Source: Gemmatimonadota bacterium
GTDB lineage: Bacteria > Gemmatimonadota > Gemmatimonadetes > Gemmatimonadales > Gemmatimonadaceae
DNA length: 8,182 nucleotides
Direction: 5' to 3'
Assembly (NCBI GenBank): GCA_947475795.1
Contig: CANJOX010000138.1
Location: 1 to 8,182 of the forward strand
Shown here: positions 1 through 7,158 of the stretch, piece by piece
Layout of the letters: every line of letters begins with the position of its first letter
How positions within the stretch are numbered: the first letter of the stretch is position 1
Translations under genes and position numbers: made by a program
Notes under the pieces: generated by a model
Database searches by the model: none
What the model was told of the DNA's origin: nothing
The model's input: only the letters and a program-made list of their open reading frames with translations

Positions 1-1854
1 GTTGGCGTGGGGCTCTTCCTTGCTGTCGGCCTCGGCCTTGGCAGCTGGATGACCGCCGCCGGCTTTGCGATCGGCGCGGTGCTTTCCGGGCTCGCGGGTT
101 TTATCGGCATGTTCGTGTCGGTGCGGGCCAACTCGCGCACCGCGCAGGCGGCGACGAGCGGGCTCAACGCCGCGCTCAACGTGAGCTTCAAAGGCGGCGC
201 GATCACCGGCATGCTCGTGGTCGGCCTCGGCCTGCTGGGCGTGGCCGGTTTCTTCATGTACGTGCTCGGCAATGGCACGGGTGAAGACGCGATCCGCGCG
301 GCGCTCGAGCCGATGATCGGCCTCGCCTTCGGGTCGTCGCTGATCTCGATCTTTGCGCGACTTGGCGGCGGCATCTTCACGAAGGGCGCGGACGTGGGCG
401 CCGACCTCGTGGGTAAGGTGGAAGCCGGCATCCCCGAAGACGATCCGCGCAACCCGGCTGTGATCGCCGATAACGTGGGTGACAACGTCGGTGATTGCGC
501 CGGCATGGCGGCCGACCTGTTCGAGACGTACGCGGTCACGATCATTGCCGCGATGCTGGTGGCTGGCCTCTCGTTCGCCACCTACGGCAACACCGGCGTG
601 CTGTATCCGCTGGTGCTCGGCGCGGTGTCGATCCCGGCGTCGATCGTGGGCACGTTCTTCGTGAGCGTGAAGCCGGGCGGCAAGATCATGAACGCGCTGT
701 ACCGCGGGCTGATCGTGTCGGGCGTGTTGGCGGCGATCGCGTTCTTCTTCGTGACGCGCACGATGCTCCCGGGTGAACTCGGAACCAACCTGTTCATCTG
801 TGCCATGATCGGTCTTGGCCTCACGGCGGCGCTGGTCGTGATCACGGAGTACTACACGGCCACCGAGTACGCTCCGGTGCGTCAGATCGCCAAGGCGTCC
901 GAAACCGGCCATGGCACGAACGTGATCGCCGGTCTCGCGGTCTCCATGAAGTCGACGGCCGCGCCGGTGCTTGTGGTGGCCGCCGCGATCTATTTCTGCT
1001 TCCAGCACGCCGGCCTGTACGGCATCGCTATCGCGGCCACGTCGATGCTCTCGATGGCGGGCATGATCGTCGCGCTCGACGCGTACGGTCCCATCACCGA
1101 CAACGCCGGTGGTATCGCCGAGATGAGCCATCTCGGTCCGGAGATTCGCAAGATCACCGACGCGCTTGACGCGGTGGGTAACACCACGAAGGCCGTCACG
1201 AAGGGTTACGCGATCGGTTCGGCCGGCCTCGCCGCGCTGGTGCTGTTTGCCGACTACTCGAGCAAGTTGGGCGTGCATCTCGGCAGCCCGGTCAACTTCT
1301 CGATCGACGATCCGAAGGTCGTGATCGGCTTGCTCATCGGCGGCATGATTCCGTACCTGTTCGGCGCCATGGCCATGCAGGCCGTGGGTCGCGCGGCCGG
1401 TGCGGTCGTGCAGGAAGTGCGTCGTCAGTTCAAGGAACTGCCGGGCATCATGAAGGGCACGCAGAAGCCGCAGTACGACAAGGCGGTGGACCTGCTCACG
1501 AAGGCCGCGATTCGCGAGATGATTCTGCCGTCGATGCTGCCGCTCGTGATCCCGCCCATCGTTGGTTTCCTGCTCGGTGGCGCGGCGTTGGGTGGACTGC
1601 TCATGGGCACGATCGTGACGGGCTTGTTCGTGGCCATCTCGATGTGCACCGGCGGTGGCGCGTGGGACAACGCCAAGAAGTACATCGAGGAAGGCCACCA
1701 CGGCGGCAAGGGCAGCGAAGCCCACAAGGCGTCGGTGACCGGTGACACCGTGGGTGATCCGTACAAGGATACGGCGGGCCCGGCGATCAACCCGCTCATC
1801 AAGATCATCAACATCGTGGCGCTGTTGCTGGTGCCGCTGCTGGCGAAGGCGTAA
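1..1854 (+). CDS. hppA: K+-independent H+-translocating membrane pyrophosphatase, 5' partial
   Basis: This is an integral membrane enzyme that hydrolyses cytoplasmic pyrophosphate and uses the energy to pump protons outward. The frame is open from base 1, so the gene begins before the window. By comparison with bacterial enzymes of roughly 660-700 residues, about 65-75 N-terminal residues are missing, and the GTG at base 7 is not a real start. Visible family signatures are [11 protein letters not shown] (from base 391), the substrate-loop segment [19 protein letters not shown] just after it, and near the C-terminus [19 protein letters not shown]. Many hydrophobic helices run throughout. The K+-dependence signature reads [10 protein letters not shown], with Lys encoded at 1189-1191 and Thr three residues later. 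The Lys/Thr pair marks the K+-independent subfamily, whose known members are H+ pumps; K+-dependent enzymes have Ala at the Lys position. No frameshift is seen, and the stop is TAA. Confidence 0.97.
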   Translation, partial: VGVGLFLAVGLGLGSWMTAAGFAIGAVLSGLAGFIGMFVSVRANSRTAQAATSGLNAALNVSFKGGAITGMLVVGLGLLGVAGFFMYVLGNGTGEDAIRAALEPMIGLAFGSSLISIFARLGGGIFTKGADVGADLVGKVEAGIPEDDPRNPAVIADNVGDNVGDCAGMAADLFETYAVTIIAAMLVAGLSFATYGNTGVLYPLVLGAVSIPASIVGTFFVSVKPGGKIMNALYRGLIVSGVLAAIAFFFVTRTMLPGELGTNLFICAMIGLGLTAALVVITEYYTATEYAPVRQIAKASETGHGTNVIAGLAVSMKSTAAPVLVVAAAIYFCFQHAGLYGIAIAATSMLSMAGMIVALDAYGPITDNAGGIAEMSHLGPEIRKITDALDAVGNTTKAVTKGYAIGSAGLAALVLFADYSSKLGVHLGSPVNFSIDDPKVVIGLLIGGMIPYLFGAMAMQAVGRAAGAVVQEVRRQFKELPGIMKGTQKPQYDKAVDLLTKAAIREMILPSMLPLVIPPIVGFLLGGAALGGLLMGTIVTGLFVAISMCTGGGAWDNAKKYIEEGHHGGKGSEAHKASVTGDTVGDPYKDTAGPAINPLIKIINIVALLLVPLLAKA

Positions 1855-1888
1855 GCCGGTCAGTACCGTCGCTGTGTGAGCAGCGAAG

Positions 1889-1922
1889 AAATCGCGCGGA
1901 CCTTCACGGGTTCGCGCGATTT
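1889..1922. terminator. Hairpin terminator between convergent hppA and vapC
   Basis: Bases 1889-1902 pair with 1909-1922 to give a 14-bp stem that includes one G-U pair, with core AAATCGCGCG/CGCGCGATTT and a 6-base loop. A smaller hairpin, TCGCTG/CAGCGA at 1869-1886, lies just before it. There is no long T tract on either side, only TTT at the stem base, so this is a probable rather than classical intrinsic terminator. Its position between convergent genes supports a two-way role. The vapC stop codon (1904-1906) lies in the loop, so the last codons of vapC form one arm. Confidence 0.65.
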
Positions 1923-2353
1923 GTGGTCCCGTACCACGCGGCGTCCCGCGGCAGCAACAGCATCTCGCGCGGCAGGCTCACGGCCCCGAAATCCCGCAGG
2001 TCAACCGTGACGATGGCGCGAGCGGAGAGGCGCTCGGCCACCGCGATGACCGCCGCATCGACGAGACCGAGTGTCAGCGCGCTGTATTGCGTGCAGAGCG
2101 CATGGGCGCGCGACACATCGGCGTCGACGCCCCACTCCACGCGGAACGCGCCCACGGCAAGATCTCGGCGAAACGCGCTCGCCGCGTCGGCGCCCACATG
2201 ACGCGCCAGCAGGTGGTCGACTTCCGGAAGGATCGCCCACGGCAGCACCCACGCGCGCGGATCCGCGTCGTAGATCGCACGGATCGCGCGGTGGTGCGTA
2301 TCGTACGCGTCCACCAGCGCGATGATGCCGCCGGTATCGACGATGACGGTCAT
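1904..2353 (-). CDS. vapC: PIN-domain ribonuclease toxin, VapC family
   Basis: This is a 149-residue single-domain protein of normal VapC length. VapC toxins are Mg2+-dependent RNases that cleave tRNA or rRNA and are held inactive by a bound antitoxin. The expected acidic residues of a PIN active site are present in order: D6 in VDTGG near the N-terminus, E44 in LPEVD, D99 in LGLVDAAV and D118 in VTVDLRDF. The ATG start overlaps the antitoxin stop in an ATGA (2350-2353). There is no good Shine-Dalgarno sequence, so translation is probably coupled to the upstream antitoxin gene. The last residues (NRANP) are encoded inside the terminator hairpin and are probably not part of the fold. All catalytic positions look intact, so the toxin is probably active. 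The RNA target cannot be told from sequence. Confidence 0.9.
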   Translation of the reverse strand: MTVIVDTGGIIALVDAYDTHHRAIRAIYDADPRAWVLPWAILPEVDHLLARHVGADAASAFRRDLAVGAFRVEWGVDADVSRAHALCTQYSALTLGLVDAAVIAVAERLSARAIVTVDLRDFGAVSLPREMLLLPRDAAWYGTTNRANP

Positions 2354-2586
2354 CGACCGAAGTCGTCGCCCAGCAACTCCTCGCTGCGTGTACTCACATC
2401 GCCGCGCCCGGAGTGGCCGACCCCGATGGACGCCGGCGCCTCGACCGGGGCTCGATGACGCACGTACTCGGCGACTGCCTCGCGCACGAGCTCGGCTGCG
2501 GATCCGCCCTGAGCCCGCGCGAGCGCCTTGAGTCGTCGGTAGTCGTCGGCGTCGAGATAGACGGTAGTTTTGGTGGCTTCCGGCAT
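2350..2586 (-). CDS. vapB: Ribbon-helix-helix antitoxin of the vapBC pair
   Basis: This is a 78-residue protein. Residues about 6-43 have the ribbon-helix-helix pattern: a short strand (TTVYLD), a first helix (ADDYRRLKALARAQG) and a second helix beginning SAAELVREAVAEYVR. Such proteins dimerise through the strand to bind palindromic DNA. The tail from about residue 50 is Gly/Ser-rich and then acidic (ending SEELLGDDFGR), and in this family the tail wraps the PIN toxin and blocks its active site. It is the first gene of a two-gene operon and overlaps vapC by 4 bases. The start is the only sensible ATG. It sits inside a palindrome and lacks a ribosome-binding site, which points to a leaderless message and autoregulation. 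Confidence 0.88.
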   Translation of the reverse strand: MPEATKTTVYLDADDYRRLKALARAQGGSAAELVREAVAEYVRHRAPVEAPASIGVGHSGRGDVSTRSEELLGDDFGR

Positions 2587-2600
2587 ATGGTAACCATATG
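2584..2600. promoter_or_regulatory. Palindromic operator over the vapB -10 box and start codon
   Basis: The sequence CATATGGTAACCATATG consists of two perfect 8-bp arms around one central base. It covers the whole -10 box and the vapB start codon. RHH antitoxins usually bind such palindromes with the toxin as co-repressor, so this is the likely autoregulatory site. Binding here would block RNA polymerase directly. Confidence 0.75.
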
Positions 2601-2621
2601 TGGTAGTCTGCGGGCCGTCAA
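2593..2621 (-). promoter_or_regulatory. Sigma70-type promoter of vapBC
   Basis: Read on the minus strand, the -35 box is TTGACG (2621-2616) and the -10 box is TATGGT (2598-2593), with exactly 17 bases between them. The expected transcription start 7 bases past the -10 box falls on the A of the vapB ATG at 2586, so the transcript is predicted to be leaderless. Confidence 0.75.
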
Positions 2622-2700
2622 TCGGCGTCGCAAGCCGGTCACAAACGGCGGATGTTCACTTTCTCGCGGTCGTTGATGGTGCACTCCGCGACAGTGCGGC

Positions 2701-2760
2701 GGACCCCACGCGGTCCCGTTCGCCGGCCATTCGATTCAGTTCACGATCACCCGAATGGCC
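2701..2760 (-). terminator. Possible hairpin terminators at the 3' end of the regulator gene
   Basis: Bases 2725-2733 (GGCCATTCG) and 2752-2760 (CGAATGGCC) form a perfect 9-bp inverted repeat with an 18-base loop that contains the regulator stop codon (2736-2738). A second stem, GGACC/GGTCC (2701-2705 with 2712-2716), follows on the minus strand. Neither has a T tract, so termination is only a suggestion. The rest of the 149-bp gap between the regulator and vapB holds the vapB promoter and nothing else that I recognise. Confidence 0.35.
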
Positions 2761-5700
2761 ACGATTCCCCGCAGGGCATCACAGTACCGCCAACGCGGAT
2801 CTGCACCGAGCAAACATTCGCTCTGTGCCGATGCGTCGTAGGCGATACGGACGGGAACGAGGCCCCGCGTTCTGGCGCGAGCGATGGTGCCGTCGGCGAG
2901 ACGCCCAATGTCGTTCCCGTCGCCCCAGATCGGTCGCCCGACCGACCAGTTGGTGTTTGACAGGAGATATCCGCCTGACGGCTCGGCGCCGGCGACTATC
3001 AGGATCCAGTGGCGTCCAGATGTGGTCGGTGCGACAGCGCGAATGCGAAGATCCATCACCTCCCACTGGACCGGAGTCGTGATCGGTTGAAGATCGGCCC
3101 CACTGCGAGTCGGATCACCCCACGTCGTCGTGAATGCGACCCACACCGACGCCGCGGCCCACGGGGCGGAATAGGCGACCTGCAGAACGCCGTCGATCGT
3201 ATCACCCGCTGCAACACGCAGGGTGGATGAATCACCACGCATCCGTTGGACGCCGCCGGGTAGGCGAATCAGTCCATCGAGCAAGTGCAGGCTTCCGTCG
3301 TTCTCCGGCACAATTCCATACTTCGAGAGCGGAACCGTCGTCACAATCGAGCGTGTATTGGCACTCTCGAAGCGCAAGCGCACTGCAGAGTCGCTCGTCT
3401 GCAGTCGAAGTCCACCAAAGCGTGCGATCCCCGCGTCGCTCATCACGCTGTCCCCGGCGATGATACGGGTCGAGGAGTCTGCTGGACGAACCACCACCAT
3501 GTGTTTGCCAGTTTGTCCGGTCGGGAGGCCGTCAATGCGGATGACCGGTGATGGCACGAGACGAACAACCCCGGCACCGAACAGCCGTGCTTCGATCGAC
3601 GCAACGGGGGCTTGCTCGAACGCGAGAGTTGGTCGATTCCATCCGGCCCATGCGAGGACGGTCGACGTGATGGCCGCCACGATCGAAACTGTCGCCACTG
3701 CCCTCAGCTTGAGACTCGCGTGGCGCAGGTGCCATGGCACGCACGCAACGACTCGCGAAGCGAGTTCGGGTGAGACGGCGCCAACGAGATCGTCGAGGAG
3801 CTGCGTAGCGTTTCGCGGATCGCGACGAGCACGGGCACCGCGGACGATGCGCACGAATGCGACACCCGCAGAATCCACATCTGCGGCGAACAGCCAGTGA
3901 CGGATCGCACCCGCGATTCGCTCATGCTCGCCACTGCGATACAGCGCCTCGGCAAGTCGTCGATGCGCCTCATTGCGCACGGATTGATTATCCCGCGCGA
4001 GTAGTTCCTCGACAATGCGATCGTGTGTCGCTGACCACCTGCCTTGCGTACACGTGAGGAACCCCTTGCTCTCGAGCCTCGCGAGCAACGCCGCATCCGC
4101 AACGCTCGGAACGAGGATGCCGTTGGCAATCGGAGTACCCGCGACGGCGAGAACTCGCAGGAGACGGTGTTCCTCGTCCGAGCACGCTGAGAGGCGTTTC
4201 GCCAGCGGGGAGTCGAGCGTGAGATCTCGTATCGCTACGTGCCAATCATCGGATTTCCACTCACCATCGTGCAACTGCACGATTCCCGCATCAACGGCGA
4301 GGGACAGCCGCTCGACGAGGGTAAGGGGTAGGCCATCGCAATCCTGTGCGACGTAGGCGACGAAGGCATCGGCGTCCTTCGATTCTGGCCAGAGCCCTGA
4401 GCCTCGAATTGCTATTGCGAGATCCGTTGGGCTCAGCGGCGGAAGACGGTGGTGGGTGGCCCCGTCAACCACCAACCGATTCGCGCCTGGACGCGTGGTG
4501 GCGACCATCAGCAAGGGAACGTCTTGCACGCGGGCAAGCACCAGCAGAAGCAGGCGTCGTGATACGTCGTCGATCCAATGGCCATCATCGATGACCAGAG
4601 CAACTGCGCCCTGCTCGGTGACCGCCTGCACCAGATCGACAACCGCGAGGACGCGATGTCGGAGGCCGCGTTGGGCATCGTGTCGCGGGCCAGGCGTTTC
4701 CTCGACATGGAACTGCCTCGCCAGTGCGGGATTCAGCCTCACGAGTTCGAGCGCGCTTTCGGTGCTCACTCCCGCGGCGCCTGGAAGCACAGCCAGCTCA
4801 CCCACCAGCGAAGCGGCGAAGCTGTATGGCAGTGACTGCTCACCCGGATTCGCGCGGACACTCACCGTAGACGCACGTTGTCGGCGACAGTGCTCAGCGA
4901 TCTTGTGCAGTAACCGAGACTTGCCAACACCTGCCTCACCCTCGAGCACGATCCCGCGGCAGGTCCCCTGGCGCACTCGCATCCATTCTCTCGTCGCGAG
5001 GCTCAGCTGTTCGTCGCGCCCCACGAGCTTCAGGGTGATCGAGGCAGGGGAATCGGTCGGACGGTCGGCTGAAGGCTCTTGCGCCCTGGATCTTTTGATG
5101 GCGTTGACCATAGCCAGCGACAGCGTCTGGTTCTGTGCGAGTGCGAGCGATTCCAAGGCGTCGGACTCACGACGACCGCGTACCGGATCGCCGCCGGCCA
5201 GCAACAGATCCACGGCGAGTCGCCTGGCGTCCAGCGAATCCGGGGCGCGTTCAACCAGTTGTGCGGCAACGCGCTGGATTTCAGTCGGCTCGTAATCGTT
5301 CAGCCGGGCAATGACGGTCGCCTCGATCAATCGAATCAGGGTCTTCTCGAGACGGCTCCGTTCCCCTGTTGCCCAGTCCTCGAACTCGTCGGCACCCGGA
5401 AGAGAGACGCCTGATAGGAACGGGCCACGATAATGCGCGAGGGCGGCATGGAGATCGCCGCGGGCCTCTGCCTCGAGAAACAGATCGCGGTCGGATACGA
5501 GCTCGGGCGCGACCCCCGTGACGAGATCGCCCTTCGTCAGGAGGCGTTCCCCGACCACTCGGCGGAGCCTCCAGAGAGCTTGGCGTACGTTGTGCCGAGC
5601 ACGTGCCGGCGGCGTATCGGCCCAGAGTAGGAGAATGAGAGCGTCGCGATTGTGGTGGCGCCGTCGCTCCGTGATGCAATAGGCGAGCAGGGATAGAGGC

Positions 5701-5801
5701 TTCCCCCGCTTCATTAATGGAGAGCCGTCGCGACCATCGGTCAGCAGGAAATCGCCAAGCGTCCTGAGGAACGGCTCTGCGTGAACAGCTTCGTCGGTCA
5801 T
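2736..5801 (-). CDS. Membrane-anchored AfsR/SARP-like regulator (wHTH-BTAD-AAA-TM)
   Basis: The predicted protein has 1021 residues. In order: a winged-helix DNA-binding domain opening with FLRTLGDF at residue 11 and running to about 95, with an Arg-rich recognition region (NVRQALWRLRRVVGE); a BTAD helical domain, about 103-236; and an AAA/STAND ATPase with Walker A GEAGVGKS (288-295) and Walker B ALVIDDGHWID (401-411). A helical region follows to about 690. Next is one hydrophobic helix at about 699-721, with Arg/Lys just before it, then about 300 residues predicted to be outside the membrane. Domain order through the ATPase matches AfsR-type activators. The membrane helix and outer domain recall one-component regulators such as CadC and ToxR. 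ATG at 5801 was chosen as the start. A TTG at 5837 would add a Cys-rich dozen residues, and neither has a Shine-Dalgarno sequence. The signal sensed and the targets are unknown. The gene is divergent from the PEP-CTERM gene. Confidence 0.9.
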   Translation of the reverse strand: MTDEAVHAEPFLRTLGDFLLTDGRDGSPLMKRGKPLSLLAYCITERRRHHNRDALILLLWADTPPARARHNVRQALWRLRRVVGERLLTKGDLVTGVAPELVSDRDLFLEAEARGDLHAALAHYRGPFLSGVSLPGADEFEDWATGERSRLEKTLIRLIEATVIARLNDYEPTEIQRVAAQLVERAPDSLDARRLAVDLLLAGGDPVRGRRESDALESLALAQNQTLSLAMVNAIKRSRAQEPSADRPTDSPASITLKLVGRDEQLSLATREWMRVRQGTCRGIVLEGEAGVGKSRLLHKIAEHCRRQRASTVSVRANPGEQSLPYSFAASLVGELAVLPGAAGVSTESALELVRLNPALARQFHVEETPGPRHDAQRGLRHRVLAVVDLVQAVTEQGAVALVIDDGHWIDDVSRRLLLLVLARVQDVPLLMVATTRPGANRLVVDGATHHRLPPLSPTDLAIAIRGSGLWPESKDADAFVAYVAQDCDGLPLTLVERLSLAVDAGIVQLHDGEWKSDDWHVAIRDLTLDSPLAKRLSACSDEEHRLLRVLAVAGTPIANGILVPSVADAALLARLESKGFLTCTQGRWSATHDRIVEELLARDNQSVRNEAHRRLAEALYRSGEHERIAGAIRHWLFAADVDSAGVAFVRIVRGARARRDPRNATQLLDDLVGAVSPELASRVVACVPWHLRHASLKLRAVATVSIVAAITSTVLAWAGWNRPTLAFEQAPVASIEARLFGAGVVRLVPSPVIRIDGLPTGQTGKHMVVVRPADSSTRIIAGDSVMSDAGIARFGGLRLQTSDSAVRLRFESANTRSIVTTVPLSKYGIVPENDGSLHLLDGLIRLPGGVQRMRGDSSTLRVAAGDTIDGVLQVAYSAPWAAASVWVAFTTTWGDPTRSGADLQPITTPVQWEVMDLRIRAVAPTTSGRHWILIVAGAEPSGGYLLSNTNWSVGRPIWGDGNDIGRLADGTIARARTRGLVPVRIAYDASAQSECLLGADPRWRYCDALRGIVAIRVIVN

Positions 5802-5837
5802 GCGGTGAGCCAGATGCGAACAACAGCCGAAAGACAA

Positions 5838-5859
5838 GGAGAGACGACGGAGAGACGAT
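5838..5859. repeat. 11-bp tandem direct repeat, unit GGAGAGACGAC
   Basis: GGAGAGACGAC is followed immediately by GGAGAGACGAT, a 10 of 11 match. The two copies lie 37-58 bases upstream of the regulator ATG. Each contains GAGACG, at 5841 and 5852. The 11-base period is about one helical turn and is the spacing known for heptamer repeats bound by SARP activators, so this is a candidate binding site. Confidence 0.6.
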
Positions 5860-5866
5860 GCAGCGA

Positions 5867-5899
5867 CACCGTCACTCCACCGTCACTCCACCATCAGTT
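5867..5899. repeat. 11-bp tandem direct repeat, unit CACCGTCACTC
   Basis: There are two perfect consecutive copies (5867-5877 and 5878-5888) and a third degenerate copy (5889-5899, 8 of 11 matching). The unit differs from the neighbouring GGAGAGACGAC repeat and is out of phase with it, but the 11-base period is the same. It lies in the divergent intergenic region. No convincing -10 box is seen 8 bases beyond either end. Confidence 0.6.
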
Positions 5900-5954
5900 C
5901 GCCAACCAGATCCAGAGAGCGGACCGAATCAGGCTGAACGGCCTTTCGCAGTCT

Positions 5955-5984
5955 GACACGAGAGACGGCATTGAGACGCGTGTC
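5955..5984. promoter_or_regulatory. Second GAGACG pair at 11-bp spacing inside a GACACG/CGTGTC dyad
   Basis: GAGACG occurs at 5962 and again at 5973, exactly 11 bases apart. These are in the same orientation as, and 121 bases (11 x 11) from, the pair at 5841 and 5852. The pair is framed by GACACG (5955-5960) and its inverse CGTGTC (5979-5984). It lies about 100 bases upstream of the PEP-CTERM gene start. It is interpreted as a regulator-binding site; this is inference from spacing only. Confidence 0.45.
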
Positions 5985-6004
5985 GATGAGCTTGGTCGCG
6001 AACA

Positions 6005-6023
6005 TGGGTTGCCTCGCAACCCA
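6005..6023. promoter_or_regulatory. Perfect 8-bp inverted repeat upstream of the PEP-CTERM gene
   Basis: TGGGTTGC and GCAACCCA are separated by CTC and form a compact hairpin or a palindromic operator ending 48 bases before the ATG at 6072. There is no T tract. It could be a protein-binding site or a structure in the 5' leader of the message. I cannot tell which. Confidence 0.45.
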
Positions 6024-6059
6024 CCGGCCACCCGCCGCGTCCGCCAATCCCCGTGCAAT

Positions 6060-6064
6060 AGGAG
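6060..6064 (+). promoter_or_regulatory. Shine-Dalgarno site that fixes the PEP-CTERM gene start
   Basis: AGGAG lies 7 bases before the ATG at 6072. The same frame is open back to a GTG at 5781. The upstream 97 codons lack protein-like character and overlap both the divergent regulator gene and the repeat-rich intergenic region, so 6072 is the start. Confidence 0.8.
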
Positions 6065-6071
6065 CCCCCAA

Positions 6072-7115
6072 ATGACTTCTGGCCCATTCGGTGCTGGCCG
6101 AAGAGGACTTTTCCCGAGCGCAGGTATCGCGGCGCTAATTCACCTCGCGATGCCGTTTACGGCCAGTCGTGCGCAGACCGTTTCTCGCGTGGACGGCATG
6201 CCGTTCAGCGCTGCATCCATTTGGGGATCGAGCCCGTCGAGCCTCTATGCCGTCGGCGGAGTCGGTGGAATCGCCTACTACAACGGGAGCACCTGGACCG
6301 CCCAGCCAGTCGGCGGGGCGAATCGGTACAGCGTCTTTGGAACGGGTACCGGTACCGTGTATTCCGCTGGGCAAGCCGGATACCAGTCAGGCGCGCTCTA
6401 CCGAAGCGACAACGGGGGCGGTTGGACGCAGGTCTACAGTGCCAATACCGAGCTGGTCGGCCTTTGGGCCGGGACGGATGGAAGCGTTCTCGTCGGCGGA
6501 GACGGGCGTTTCTTCTTCAGCGAAAACGGCTCAAGCTTTCAAGAAGTCGCCACGGGCATAGCATCTGGCTACCAGGTGAACCGATTCGAGAGCATCTGGG
6601 GACGTACCGCGACCGACGCGTATCTCGGGGGATGGGGCGGGCTCTTCCATTGGAACGGTGCAACCGTCACGAAGGTCAACCTGCCGACGGTCAGTATTTC
6701 TCGGGTGCACTACAGCGGTACGTCGTGGTGGGCGGTGGGCTCGAACGGTGAAGTCTTCCGCGGACATGGAGCGGACTGGACGCAACTCGATGCGGGCGCG
6801 CCCGGGGCGCTGTGGGGCGTCTGGGCCTTCAGCGACACCGATGTGTGGGTGGGCGGGCAGTACGGGGCGCTCCGTCACTTTGACGGCAGTAGCTGGACCG
6901 CATACGAGTCTGGGGCACCGAGCGGGGTCTGGCAGTTGTTTGCCGTCGATGACGAAACGCTGTTCGCGGGGACCTTCGAGAACCCGGGGGCGGTCCTTCG
7001 AGTGGATATTCCGCGCACGTCCGTCCCCGAGCCGCAGGCGTACGTGCTCGTTGGAATCGGCCTCGTGACTCTCCTCGCCCTACATACCAGACGGCGCGCC
7101 GTGCGTACCTCGTGA
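6072..7115 (+). CDS. Secreted beta-propeller protein with PEP-CTERM sorting signal
   Basis: The predicted protein has 347 residues. The N-terminus is a signal peptide with an Arg pair (R10, R11), a hydrophobic stretch at about 15-29 and a likely cleavage site after ASRA (residue 34). Residues about 45-312 hold six to seven repeats of roughly 30-40 residues. Each follows a pattern of Trp-Gly/Ala, then a polar turn, a short hydrophobic strand, Gly-Gly, and a Gly-x-x-Trp near the end, with examples beginning SIWGSSPSSLYAVGG, SIWGRTATDAYLGG and GVWAFSDTDVWVGG. This is typical of a beta-propeller of the BNR or Ycf48-like kind. The C-terminus is a classic PEP-CTERM tail: VPEP (318-321), a hydrophobic helix (323-337) and an Arg cluster (340-342). 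Such proteins are processed by exosortase, which is not in this window, and end up in or outside the outer envelope. It is divergent from the regulator. Its binding partner is unknown. Confidence 0.88.
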   Translation: MTSGPFGAGRRGLFPSAGIAALIHLAMPFTASRAQTVSRVDGMPFSAASIWGSSPSSLYAVGGVGGIAYYNGSTWTAQPVGGANRYSVFGTGTGTVYSAGQAGYQSGALYRSDNGGGWTQVYSANTELVGLWAGTDGSVLVGGDGRFFFSENGSSFQEVATGIASGYQVNRFESIWGRTATDAYLGGWGGLFHWNGATVTKVNLPTVSISRVHYSGTSWWAVGSNGEVFRGHGADWTQLDAGAPGALWGVWAFSDTDVWVGGQYGALRHFDGSSWTAYESGAPSGVWQLFAVDDETLFAGTFENPGAVLRVDIPRTSVPEPQAYVLVGIGLVTLLALHTRRRAVRTS

Positions 7116-7158
7116 CCCCAAGTGTGTGGCGTGTCTGTCATCGCTCTCACGCCCAGTG

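Noticed and set aside
2600..3900. Several plus-strand frames of 70-225 codons opposite the regulator C-terminus
   Set aside because: They are Arg/Pro/Ser-rich antisense shadows with no domain and no ribosome-binding sites. The minus frame is continuous and structured.
4456..5295. 279-codon plus-strand frame opposite the regulator
   Set aside because: It is Ser/Arg/Thr-rich noise antisense to the BTAD and ATPase domains, which are clearly real.
5802..5837. TTG start for the regulator, adding 12 residues
   Set aside because: The added residues include Cys-Cys, lie before the conserved FLRTLGDF opening, and have no Shine-Dalgarno sequence. The ATG at 5801 is simpler, though not proven.
5781..6071. 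N-terminal extension of the propeller gene from a GTG at 5781
   Set aside because: It has no protein-like character and overlaps the regulator start and the repeats. A strong AGGAG and a signal peptide support the ATG at 6072.
5883..6071. 62-codon minus-strand frame upstream of the regulator
   Set aside because: It has a TTG start and no ribosome-binding site, and it overlaps the repeats and the 5' leader of the divergent gene. No family is recognised.
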